A DNA stretch of 11,577 bases from NCBI GenBank assembly GCA_030836365.1, contig JAURQB010000154.1:1-11577 (forward strand), in the 5' to 3' direction. The stretch comes from Bdellovibrionota bacterium. GTDB lineage: Bacteria; Bdellovibrionota; Bacteriovoracia; Bacteriovoracales; Bacteriovoracaceae. A program made the position numbers and the translations under genes. Shown piece by piece: positions 1-7,127 of the stretch (positions are counted from its first letter, which is position 1; each line of letters opens with the position of its first letter). Below the pieces are notes generated by a model that had not been told where the DNA came from, ran no database searches, and was given only the letters and a program-made list of their open reading frames with translations.

Positions 1-2
1 AT

Positions 3-3000
3 GATATGAGAGAAATGTTTTACAATACTTCTAGCTTAAGCGATTTAAAATTTGGATACCTAGAAAAAGATAATTTAGCTTTAAGTACGGACGCTTTTAA
101 ACTTTCAAATATTAATGCTTCTAATTCCGGCACGATTATTTCTTGCGATAATAATGATGATGGTATCGTCAATAATGGAAATGAAATTGTTATCGGTGGT
201 AGTTCATGGGCCTGTATCACTCCTGATGTTACCTGTACTCAAACAATTGCCAATTACTCAAGTGGTGGAGGAATATCTATTAGTACCGCAGATGGTGCGA
301 CGGCCGTTAGCTGTGCTGCAGGTTATGATCCTTCATCTGTAACTGTGACGTGTCAGTATGATGGAACACTTGCAGAAGGAACAATTACTTGCACGCCAAA
401 AACGTGTACTCAAGCAGTGAGTAATCTTGCGAGCGGTAGCACTGTTGATGGAACATACAATGCCGGGGCCGTTAATGTCACCTGTGCCACAGACTACACG
501 CCAAACCACTCCTCTGTTACCTGTGGTAATGATGGAAACTTTGTCGAAGGAGCTATCGAGTGTAATTTATTTTATGTTGAAAATAATTTCCATTGTGACT
601 TGGATTCGGATGGCATCGAGGACGTTGGTGAATTGATTGACTTTGATGAGACGACAATGGCGCTAAAATTTTTAATGAACACTTCTGCAACATCAGGAAA
701 TGCTGTGCATCTGCCTGGGTCTCATGTAACGGGAGATGACTATTACATTGATTGGGGAGATGGATCTTGCGCTAAAATTACCTCTTCTTCAACGGATGCT
801 GATTTACAACACTCTTATGCGGACTCATCTGATCGAATAGTGCGGATTATTGGGGTGATGGATCACTTTGGTCGTTCTACTATTGCTGATAATTATTATC
901 TCAATCTTACCGAGGTTATTAACCTTGGAGACTTGAGCTTTAAGGATTTATCCTACGCATTTGAAAAAACTTCAAACTTAACGCGATTTAACGTATATAC
1001 GACTGATACTTCAAATGTCACATCAATGATGAATTTTTTGAAAGGTGCAATTAACCTAGAAACGATAACAGGGATATCAAATTTAAATACATCTAATGTA
1101 ACTGACATGTCTTTTATGTTTCATGACGTTCAAAAGATTACCAGTTTAGATCTAAGTAGTTTTAACACCAGCAAAGTCACAGCGATGAATTATATGTTTT
1201 CCAAAATGTACGTACTCAAAGAGTTGAATGTGAGTAGTTTTGATACTTCAAGTGTGACGATAATGATCAGTATGTTTCAAGATCTAAGAAGCATATTAAG
1301 TCTTGATATTACGAATTTTGATACTAGCAAAGTCACTTATATGAATGGAATGTTCCAATATTTTGGAAATTACAGTAAACCTGAATCAGTTGATTTTTCA
1401 AACTTTGACTTCTCCTCAGTTATTTCTACTCATGGTATGTTTTTGTACTCAGGAATTCAGGAAGTTGATCTGAGTAATAAGGAAGCTTTCGCACTAAAAG
1501 ATGTTACGTACTTTTTTTATGGTGCAAGCACAAAATATTTAGGCCTTTCGGGGTTTAAAACAGGGGAGCTTGTTTCAAGTAGGCATGCTTTCTTCAATAG
1601 CAAAGTTTATTCTTTAGACCTTTCATCTTTTGATTATAAAGCCAATGTTAATGTAAGTGATATGTTTAATAATACAACGAATTTAACAAAACTTAATCTC
1701 GGGGCGAACTGGAGTAAAGTGCGAAATACTAATAACTATGCCAATATTTTTAAAAGCTCGAAGCTAATAGATACGGCGAGTACAAAGGTATATTGCGATC
1801 AAACCGTCGACAATATTATTACAGCGGCGAGTGTTGATATTGATGGTAGTTTTCCTTGTTACGGCGTTAATCCAATTGTCATGATGGCGCGGACTTCTGC
1901 TACGAATGAGCAAGTAACCATGAATATTGAAAATAGTGGCGGAGCTACTTATATAATTGATTTTGGGGATGCCACGGGAGAGAGTTCCTCCACGGCAACA
2001 TCACAATCTCACACTTATTCTCTACCTGGTATTTATTATATCTTCCTTGAGAGCAGTGGAGATATTCGAAACACTACGTGCTCAAGTGCGAGTGTTGCTA
2101 ACTCTGATCATGATACAACAAACTTCATTTCAGGTGACATTTGGGATGACGTCGCCGTTACCTGTGATAATGGATACTGGGGGGGAGGAACTTGGTCCTG
2201 CACACCTAATAATGACGGGTCTATTACATTTAAAGGGGAACGGTGTTATCCAATAGCCTACAACAAATTTAATAATACTACTTACGATATGAATGGTGTG
2301 ACAGTTAATATTCCGTCGTCTTCTTGTGATTTTAATGGAGATGGTAACCTGGATCCCTTTCCCGACCATAGTTTAGTTTTATACTTTGATCTTCCCTCAA
2401 ATGCCACTCTCATTTTACCTATAGCTAATAGTACGAAGGATCATTTTGTTGACTGGGGCAACGGCCAGTGCACAGATGGTAGTGAAATGAACTTGCCCGC
2501 CGGCCCTAATGTCGTTCGACTGACTGGAGTTATTGATAACTTTGGACAGTACGATTTTACTGGTTCGGCAACTTATCGCCAAAGTTTAAGAGGAGTTTTG
2601 AATTTAGGAGATCTTAATTATAGGTATTTGAACTATGCATTTAGAAAGGTAAGTAATATGACCTACTTTAACGCAGGTAATGTTAATACCTCAAATGTCA
2701 TTGCGTTTAACCAAATGTTTGATAGTGCCGGTGGAAGTCTTGGGAGTATCGATCTCACAAAATTTAAAACAAGCAACGTTACAAGTTTGCTATCGATGTT
2801 TAAGTTGGCAACAGGTATTACTCATATCGATGCTTCTACTTGGGATACTTCAAGTGTCACTAGTTTTGATCTTTTTGTCTCTTCAGCGACAAATCTTCAA
2901 ACGATAAACCTGAGCAGCTTCAATACAGAGAATGCGACCTCGATGGAATCGATGTTCTATAACACGTCATCATTGTCCGAATTAGATATTTCTCATTTTG

Positions 3001-3230
3001 ATACAGCGAATGTGACAAATGCAAATACATTTTTATCGAAAACTAATGTTAACATTTCAAAAATTGACCTAGGTGATTGGGAGGGAACTTCTGCGACTCA
3101 GACAACAGCAGATTTTTTCTTCGGCTCAAGCGTTACAACGAATAATGCGAATGGCGTTTTATATTGCACAGGAGAAGTAAACAAAGTTGTGGAGCTTGAC
3201 TCTAATGTTTACGACTGCATCGGCCCCTAA
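3..3230 (+). CDS. BspA-like (DUF285) leucine-rich-repeat surface protein with sushi-like and PKD-like modules, 5'-partial
   Basis: The frame is open to the left edge (codon GAT precedes the ATG at base 6) and the first residues are already mid-repeat, so that ATG is internal and the true start is outside. Residues are counted from that Met. Visible order: end of a DUF285 repeat (1-35); Ca-loop-like D/N stretch (48-60); two tandem four-Cys sushi-like modules (77-129, 134-186); a good EF-hand-type loop, DxDxDGxxxxxE (198-209); PKD-like YIDWGDG (246-252); DUF285 repeats of the type NTSNVTDMSFMF/LDLSSFNTS (about 300-595); a Cys-containing cap; PKD-like YIIDFGD (649-655); a third Cys module (692-747); D-rich loop (about 775); PKD-like VDWGNG (about 815-820); more DUF285 repeats (861-1020); final YC...C cap ending DCIGP. 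DUF285/BspA repeats are known from secreted surface and adhesion proteins; adhesion or prey/host contact here is inference. No C-terminal membrane anchor is seen. Confidence 0.88.
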   Translation, partial: DMREMFYNTSSLSDLKFGYLEKDNLALSTDAFKLSNINASNSGTIISCDNNDDGIVNNGNEIVIGGSSWACITPDVTCTQTIANYSSGGGISISTADGATAVSCAAGYDPSSVTVTCQYDGTLAEGTITCTPKTCTQAVSNLASGSTVDGTYNAGAVNVTCATDYTPNHSSVTCGNDGNFVEGAIECNLFYVENNFHCDLDSDGIEDVGELIDFDETTMALKFLMNTSATSGNAVHLPGSHVTGDDYYIDWGDGSCAKITSSSTDADLQHSYADSSDRIVRIIGVMDHFGRSTIADNYYLNLTEVINLGDLSFKDLSYAFEKTSNLTRFNVYTTDTSNVTSMMNFLKGAINLETITGISNLNTSNVTDMSFMFHDVQKITSLDLSSFNTSKVTAMNYMFSKMYVLKELNVSSFDTSSVTIMISMFQDLRSILSLDITNFDTSKVTYMNGMFQYFGNYSKPESVDFSNFDFSSVISTHGMFLYSGIQEVDLSNKEAFALKDVTYFFYGASTKYLGLSGFKTGELVSSRHAFFNSKVYSLDLSSFDYKANVNVSDMFNNTTNLTKLNLGANWSKVRNTNNYANIFKSSKLIDTASTKVYCDQTVDNIITAASVDIDGSFPCYGVNPIVMMARTSATNEQVTMNIENSGGATYIIDFGDATGESSSTATSQSHTYSLPGIYYIFLESSGDIRNTTCSSASVANSDHDTTNFISGDIWDDVAVTCDNGYWGGGTWSCTPNNDGSITFKGERCYPIAYNKFNNTTYDMNGVTVNIPSSSCDFNGDGNLDPFPDHSLVLYFDLPSNATLILPIANSTKDHFVDWGNGQCTDGSEMNLPAGPNVVRLTGVIDNFGQYDFTGSATYRQSLRGVLNLGDLNYRYLNYAFRKVSNMTYFNAGNVNTSNVIAFNQMFDSAGGSLGSIDLTKFKTSNVTSLLSMFKLATGITHIDASTWDTSSVTSFDLFVSSATNLQTINLSSFNTENATSMESMFYNTSSLSELDISHFDTANVTNANTFLSKTNVNISKIDLGDWEGTSATQTTADFFFGSSVTTNNANGVLYCTGEVNKVVELDSNVYDCIGP

Positions 3231-3320
3231 CCTCCAAAAGGTACGCGGTACCTTTTGGCAATTATCGTAAGTGACAATTAACTTATTTCCCAAAAGGTAC
3301 CGCGTACCTTTTGGAGGTTA
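3228..3320. repeat. Inverted pair of palindromic (REP-like) repeats between convergent genes
   Basis: Bases 3228-3258 and 3290-3320 are perfect reverse complements (31 bases each) around a 31-base centre (3259-3289). Inside each arm a 25-base core (3234-3258; 3290-3314) is a hairpin with an 11-bp stem CCAAAAGGTAC and a 3-base loop (GCG in one, CGC in the other). The outermost TAA/TTA are the stop codons of the upstream plus-strand gene and the downstream minus-strand gene. The RNA could fold as two small hairpins or one 31-bp stem. This resembles paired REP/BIME elements; there is no T-run, so a classical intrinsic terminator is not shown, though a bidirectional 3'-end or termination role fits the position. 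No RAYT transposase is in the window. Confidence 0.9.
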
Positions 3321-4196
3321 TCTGACGTACCACTGAACTTTTTGTTCCGTTTTTGATTGCTCGATAAATCCTTCTATTTTGCGTTCATCGTGAGGAGAGA
3401 GAGGTTCGATGTTATCGGTGAAAGTCACGAACTTGATTCTTCCACGCATATTATAGGCAAATAAACCCATTGCTTCTCTGACAAAGGTGCGCCCATCAGG
3501 TCTATAGTTTCTGATATCTTCTCCCGCACACCCAACTAGATTATCTCTAACCACATATACGACGGTATCTTTCGGTATATTCATCGCTCGAAGATCATCA
3601 AAAGTATAACCAGTTACAGTCCTTCTTTTTTTCATCGAGTATGAACCATCAACTAGGTAGATTCGATTGATCTTATCAACGATTTGTTTTGTTTCGATAA
3701 ATCTAATCTCAACAACCCGATCCTTTCGTTGATGGGCGGTGGAATTTCGCTCGCCCTTGTAATCCGTTTTCAAATTAAAACTGTGAGTAAAAAGTGTTCT
3801 TCGGTGAAGATTAATAAATGCAATAACTTCATTTAGTCTCGCATGGGATAGTCTAAGGTTATAGTCGTCGCTACCAAGAATATCTGCATTGCCGATAATT
3901 TCAACATGTTTAACATTTGAGGTGAAGTATTTTTTAAAACCGTTTAGTATTTTTTCTTGTTCTTTATTCGAGATGTCTGAACTATCGGTTTTAAAATGAA
4001 CTTTGACTTTATGAACGACCTTTTTTGGTTTTCTTTTTTTATTTTTGATTTTACAGAGCATAAAATTTTTTTTGTTAAAAGATTGCCATCGACTTTCAGC
4101 TTGATTGAAACTTGGGTCTACCAAGTGTCCAGCAAATACACTGCTAATGGATAAATAAGTTAGAATTGAAATAAGAAAATTAGTTTTTTTCATCAT
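3318..4196 (-). CDS. OmpA-like peptidoglycan-binding protein with C-terminal VWA-like domain
   Basis: 292 residues. A signal peptide (MMKKTNFL..., probable cut after VFA, about residue 22) sends it across the inner membrane; GGAG lies 6 bases before the ATG. Residues about 64-166 match the OmpA C-terminal domain: VKVHFKTDSS, then IIGNADILGSDDYNLRLSHAR, then KDRVVEIRF. The Asp (105) and Arg (120) that contact diaminopimelate in OmpA-family domains are both present, with the usual 15-residue spacing, so periplasmic peptidoglycan attachment is likely. Residues 179-292 look like a short VWA fold: LVDGSYSM carries DxSxS (183-187), a Thr sits in GRTFVREAMG (237), and an Asp in FVTFTDN (261), the three parts of a metal-ion-dependent adhesion site. 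The VWA part is about 110 residues, shorter than usual, and is my inference from motif order. It has no transmembrane barrel. Convergent with the BspA-like gene; partner unknown. Confidence 0.82.
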   Translation of the reverse strand: MMKKTNFLISILTYLSISSVFAGHLVDPSFNQAESRWQSFNKKNFMLCKIKNKKRKPKKVVHKVKVHFKTDSSDISNKEQEKILNGFKKYFTSNVKHVEIIGNADILGSDDYNLRLSHARLNEVIAFINLHRRTLFTHSFNLKTDYKGERNSTAHQRKDRVVEIRFIETKQIVDKINRIYLVDGSYSMKKRRTVTGYTFDDLRAMNIPKDTVVYVVRDNLVGCAGEDIRNYRPDGRTFVREAMGLFAYNMRGRIKFVTFTDNIEPLSPHDERKIEGFIEQSKTEQKVQWYVR

Positions 4197-4212
4197 ATAT
4201 GCTCCAGCGGAA

Positions 4213-4240
4213 ATACTATCATGATGAGGAAATGTTTCAA
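4213..4240 (-). promoter_or_regulatory. Candidate sigma70-type promoter for the OmpA/VWA gene
   Basis: On the minus strand TTGAAA (4240-4235) and TAGTAT (4218-4213) are 16 bases apart and lie just upstream of the ATG at 4196. The hexamers match consensus at 4 to 5 of 6 bases. The short leader would still include GGAG. The 99-base gap from the upstream metalloprotease-like gene leaves room for it, but AT-rich DNA yields such matches by chance. Confidence 0.4.
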
Positions 4241-4295
4241 TGCGTTGCGTAAAAAATACAAAGTAATATGCCTGAATAATTTCAATGTTTTAGAC

Positions 4296-5162
4296 TTAGA
4301 ATTGTCCGCTCAGGCCAATGTTTGCACTCCCCGGACCGATTGATGGCGTTAGCCGAACGTTGAAGCCAGTGCGCTCTACTGGGTCTGCGGGTTTTGTGAG
4401 GATTCTAAAAAGCTCAAGACCTACGGCCGAGGCGCCAATGGTAACAAACGCAATTTGCGGGCCTTTTACACTCCAGTGAGCTTGAGTCGGATTCATGGTA
4501 TGTTCGCTTTGAAAAAAACTAATAAGTTTTCCTGAGTCACTATAAGGATGAGCATTACCAGCATGATTGGCGAGATCAACAACTTGGCTTGCACCCAGGA
4601 CGAGAGCGCCGGTTTTAAGCCATTTATTTTTTGGAAGTTTATTGGTAAACGCCAAAGTTGAATAAAGAGAGATCAAGCTCGCATTTAATACCATTGGAGT
4701 GCCGTCAATAATTGCATGATCACGTGCCGAAGCTGGGTTATCACTGTGTTCATGAACCATGGTTGAGCCAAAATAAAAATAATCAAATTCTTTATCATAG
4801 TATGGAAAAAGAATCACTTCTCCACATTCGGTTTCTTCAATTATGTTGGCCGCAATACAATGTGTACCTTCATGGAGAGCAACACCCACGCCAAAACCAA
4901 CTGGTGCGGCCGTTATTCCAGCGAGTGCATATTTCCAAGAGCTTCGATCAAATGTAACTCTAGGTCTTGCAGGCACATCTACCTCTAGAGCTTCTTGAGT
5001 TTCCTCGATATCAGACGCGTTGTTTGTATATTGGTGACAATCTGTTTCCACACCTTTTTTGACAATTTTCTCTATTTCCTCAAGACAAGTTGACGGATCA
5101 AGGCAATTCGCGAGAACTTGGCCCGAAGTTATAACTAAAGTGAATAAAATCAAAAAACGCAT
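4296..5162 (-). CDS. Membrane-associated HExxH putative zinc metallopeptidase
   Basis: 288 residues; GGGGG precedes the ATG. N-terminal signal peptide (MRFLILFTLVITSGQVLA, cut before NC; Asn before Cys20 argues against a good lipobox). Residues 20-42 hold four Cys (20, 26, 42 and one later at 102 and 113 in the core). A hydrophobic stretch (about 79-96) runs straight into HEGTH (97-101), an HExxH zinc-binding motif at a membrane segment, as in site-2-protease-like (M50-like) enzymes. Further hydrophobic stretches lie at about 157-172 and 183-196; the last leads into DLANH (196-200) and HPYSDSGK (205-212), any of which could supply a third metal ligand. The C-terminus (NVRLTPSIGPGSANIGLSGQF) reads as a beta-hairpin ending in Phe, like the last strands of outer-membrane proteins. 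Substrate unknown; peptidase activity is inferred only from HExxH and topology, and no named family was recognised with certainty. Confidence 0.75.
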   Translation of the reverse strand: MRFLILFTLVITSGQVLANCLDPSTCLEEIEKIVKKGVETDCHQYTNNASDIEETQEALEVDVPARPRVTFDRSSWKYALAGITAAPVGFGVGVALHEGTHCIAANIIEETECGEVILFPYYDKEFDYFYFGSTMVHEHSDNPASARDHAIIDGTPMVLNASLISLYSTLAFTNKLPKNKWLKTGALVLGASQVVDLANHAGNAHPYSDSGKLISFFQSEHTMNPTQAHWSVKGPQIAFVTIGASAVGLELFRILTKPADPVERTGFNVRLTPSIGPGSANIGLSGQF

Positions 5163-5223
5163 AAATCCCCCGTTTGTAAATAACGAGCAATTAGATGGCC
5201 ATGTTTGTATGCAAATCCCTATA

Positions 5224-5251
5224 CTTATATCTTAAATAAGCGCTAAAACAA
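5224..5251 (-). promoter_or_regulatory. Candidate promoter for the HExxH gene
   Basis: On the minus strand TTGTTT (5251-5246) and TATAAG (5229-5224) are 16 bases apart, about 60 bases upstream of the ATG at 5162. An alternative is TCTAAT (5195-5190), which lies 27 bases from the ATG, close to where the A/B/C genes carry CATTCTA, but it has no good -35. Confidence 0.35.
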
Positions 5252-5276
5252 TTCATAACTGACTAAGTATTTGACA

Positions 5277-5305
5277 CCCCTGTTGGGGGAAAGGCGTAGG
5301 CCCTT
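5277..5305 (-). terminator. Possible double-hairpin 3' end of the small secreted gene
   Basis: Read on the minus strand, 15 bases after the stop codon at 5320, AAGGGC-CTAC-GCCTTT (5305-5290, 6-bp stem with one G-U pair) is followed at once by CCCC-AACA-GGGG (5288-5277). GC-rich and compact in otherwise AT-rich DNA, but no T-run follows, so termination is only a suggestion. Confidence 0.35.
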
Positions 5306-5319
5306 CGTTTTGTGGACAA

Positions 5320-5781
5320 TTAATCAAGTCTTATTTCAGAAATTCCAAGAGAGTAAGGAGTAATACTAAGCTCTTTAACTACAATACCATTGCTCTTAAA
5401 TTCCCAAAGACCATTTACTTTTTCAAGCGTGAGTTTAAAATTTCTGTAATCAGATCCAAATAGTTTAAACTTTTTTAAGTAGCGAATATTAACGTCTCCA
5501 CCAGTTGAGGGGTTTAGATTTTTTGACTCAATATAAATTACTTTAATTCCTCTTTTTTTTAATAATGTTTGACCTTGTTGAATGGACTTTATCGAGTATT
5601 TCTTCTCTTCTTTATTAGTAATGATTTCAATCGAGGTTATTTGGTTATTACCTGAGTTAATATAGATCGAAGCAAATTCATTTATATTTTTAGTATTAAC
5701 AATATTTAACACTTTTTGTTTATCGCCAGAAAAAGCTGATAAAGAAAAGATCAAAGATAGAATAAGAATCGTTTTGAGCAT
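5320..5781 (-). CDS. Small secreted protein of unknown function
   Basis: The start is placed at the ATG at 5781 (153 residues) rather than the in-frame ATG at 5796: the strong ribosome site GGAGGGAG (5794-5787) sits 5 bases before the 5781 ATG, overlaps the other ATG, and the 5781 start gives a clean signal peptide (MLKTILILSLIFSLSAFS). The longer version would put MEGEN in front of it. The mature part is about 135 residues, Lys- and Ile-rich, alternating in a pattern suggesting mostly beta strands, without Cys and without a recognised domain. Likely periplasmic. It follows the glycosyltransferase gene by 71 bases on the same strand and probably shares its transcript, but nothing in the sequence ties it to tRNA modification. 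Confidence 0.8.
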   Translation of the reverse strand: MLKTILILSLIFSLSAFSGDKQKVLNIVNTKNINEFASIYINSGNNQITSIEIITNKEEKKYSIKSIQQGQTLLKKRGIKVIYIESKNLNPSTGGDVNIRYLKKFKLFGSDYRNFKLTLEKVNGLWEFKSNGIVVKELSITPYSLGISEIRLD

Positions 5782-5786
5782 GTTTT

Positions 5787-5827
5787 CTCCCTCCATATTT
5801 ATTTCTCCCCTGAGGAAGATAAATATG
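5787..5827 (-). promoter_or_regulatory. Ribosome site preceded by 9-bp inverted repeat
   Basis: CATATTTAT (5794-5802) and ATAAATATG (5819-5827) are perfect inverted repeats with a 16-base interior that can add a few more pairs. In the mRNA the hairpin ends exactly where GGAGGGAG begins. It lies in the gap after the glycosyltransferase stop codon. It could protect or cut the mRNA between the genes, or tune translation of the small secreted protein. Confidence 0.45.
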
Positions 5828-5852
5828 ACTAAGGTCGAAAAGTCGATTTGTT

Positions 5853-6920
5853 TTAGGTAATTGTAAAATTTATATTATTTAAACCATCAAAATAATGTGT
5901 CGGTATTTTTAGGTGATCATGAATTTCTTGTCTATTAGGGTACTTTTTATCAAGGATGAATTGAGAAGATAGGTCTTTGATATCTGCATAAGATATTTTT
6001 TTCCATATTTTTTTATCAAAGTGTTCTGGGTAGGCGAGACGATTGGGATAAAATGTTTTCACTCCAGAGAGAATAAGTTCCAGCGCACTAATGCCATAGA
6101 AGTCATGATTGCTGGTGACAATAGAGTGTGTTGCCAAATTTAATAATTTTAAATATCCGCTTCGAGACTTCGCTTCACCAAAGTAAATAATTTCTTTAGA
6201 GAATTCTTTTTTTGCCTGAATAAAATTTTCATTGTGCGATTCTTTTCCGCAGACGATTAGCTTAAATCTTAAGCCATCGTCTTTGAACTTTTTTAATATC
6301 TTAAAAAAATCTTTTGGGTTTTTGTCTTCTTCCCACCGGTGATTCCAGATGAAAATTATTTCAGAAGTTTTTTTTGTCGTGATAAAATCATTAATCGGAA
6401 TAAAAATTTTCCATATCGTAGAGGATCTATTTAATCCACTTTGGAGGTGATCTTTAAAATCAGGTAATTTTTTTAGGAGCGCTCTTGCGCCCTCTAAAAA
6501 CGTTTGTCGATTATATTCTGAATTGAAATAAACTTTATCTGCGGCAATAAAACTTTGAAGTTGAATAAATTGATAGTGCTCGAGTCGATCAGATTTTTGA
6601 TCAGGGTCCTTTGTGCTTACTGGATAAGCGAATTGATTTTCATGAAAGTATAGATGAATAGGGACCGATCTATTTCTCTCATTTAGTGCACCTTTGAATT
6701 CAAGAACGTTCATCATTGAGGTCGTCAGGATGATATCAAGTTGATCATCCTGGCTATTTACTTCCTTGGCAAAGTAGCTAGCAGCACCATGCATTCTCCA
6801 TTTCCAAAATCGTCCGGGCATTTCAAGAATTTTTACTTGATGAGCAGAGAATTTTTTTATGGTGCTGGCCCAGTACGAATGAGAGCCGCCACCGTATGGC
6901 AGTAAAATCAAAATATTCAT
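5853..6920 (-). CDS. DUF3524 glycosyltransferase, tRNA-queuosine alpha-mannosyltransferase-like
   Basis: 355 residues, no signal peptide, cytoplasmic. The sequence follows human GTDC1/QTMAN closely in motif order: YGGGSH (9-14), a Trp-rich WKWRMHGAA (39-47), LYFHENQFAYPV (90-101), ADKVYFNSEYNRQTF (127-141), IWNHRWEEDKNP (191-202, compare WPHRWEHDKDP), GEAKSRSGYLKLL and NHDFYGISALE (271-281, compare KHEFFGVAMLE), then YPNRLAYPEHF. This is a GT-B, GT4-type fold; the E of ISALE and the RW..DK region are expected to bind the nucleotide sugar. QTMAN adds mannose to queuosine at position 34 of tRNA-Asp in vertebrates; bacterial members share the domain but substrate here is inference. It lacks the long insert between the halves seen in the human protein. 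No queuosine-synthesis gene is nearby. No clear ribosome site is seen before the ATG. Confidence 0.87.
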   Translation of the reverse strand: MNILILLPYGGGSHSYWASTIKKFSAHQVKILEMPGRFWKWRMHGAASYFAKEVNSQDDQLDIILTTSMMNVLEFKGALNERNRSVPIHLYFHENQFAYPVSTKDPDQKSDRLEHYQFIQLQSFIAADKVYFNSEYNRQTFLEGARALLKKLPDFKDHLQSGLNRSSTIWKIFIPINDFITTKKTSEIIFIWNHRWEEDKNPKDFFKILKKFKDDGLRFKLIVCGKESHNENFIQAKKEFSKEIIYFGEAKSRSGYLKLLNLATHSIVTSNHDFYGISALELILSGVKTFYPNRLAYPEHFDKKIWKKISYADIKDLSSQFILDKKYPNRQEIHDHLKIPTHYFDGLNNINFTIT

Positions 6921-6926
6921 TACAAA

Positions 6927-6955
6927 AACTTATCGAAAAGAATAAAAATAGACAA
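6927..6955 (-). promoter_or_regulatory. Weak candidate promoter for the glycosyltransferase gene
   Basis: TTGTCT (6955-6950) and TAAGTT (6932-6927) on the minus strand are 17 bases apart, but the -10 is so near the ATG at 6920 that the transcript would be nearly leaderless; that agrees with the lack of a ribosome site. The rest of the 207-base divergent gap holds the promoter of gene A on the other strand and nothing else I can name. Confidence 0.25.
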
Positions 6956-7066
6956 ATGTAACCCATTGATTATTTTTATGTCGCCCATAAAAAGAGGTAT
7001 TAAAGATAAGTGAAAAAAATAATTGTCAGTTATAAAGACTTGAAATCAATCAAAAAAACAAAATTA

Positions 7067-7127
7067 TTGACTCATCAAGTGAGTTCTTCGGGCATTCTAG
7101 CTTTATTAGTGTTCAAAAGGGGGACGT
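7067..7127 (+). promoter_or_regulatory. Promoter and leader of gene A, shared layout with gene B
   Basis: TTGACT (7067-7072), 19 bases, GCATTCTA (7092-7099), 28 bases, ATG (7128), with GGGGGACGT directly before the ATG. The same elements with the same spacings precede gene B. The distance from TTGACT to CATTCTA is longer than the 17 bases usual for sigma70, so an alternative sigma factor, or TTGACT acting as an activator site, is possible. Confidence 0.6.

Noticed and set aside
3231..3258. Classical intrinsic terminator for the BspA-like gene
   Set aside because: The stem is good but no T-run follows the hairpin on either strand, so it is described as a repeat with a possible termination role.
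3228..3320. A minimal insertion sequence or CRISPR fragment
   Set aside because: No transposase frame, no target duplication visible and only one inverted pair; a REP-like element fits better.
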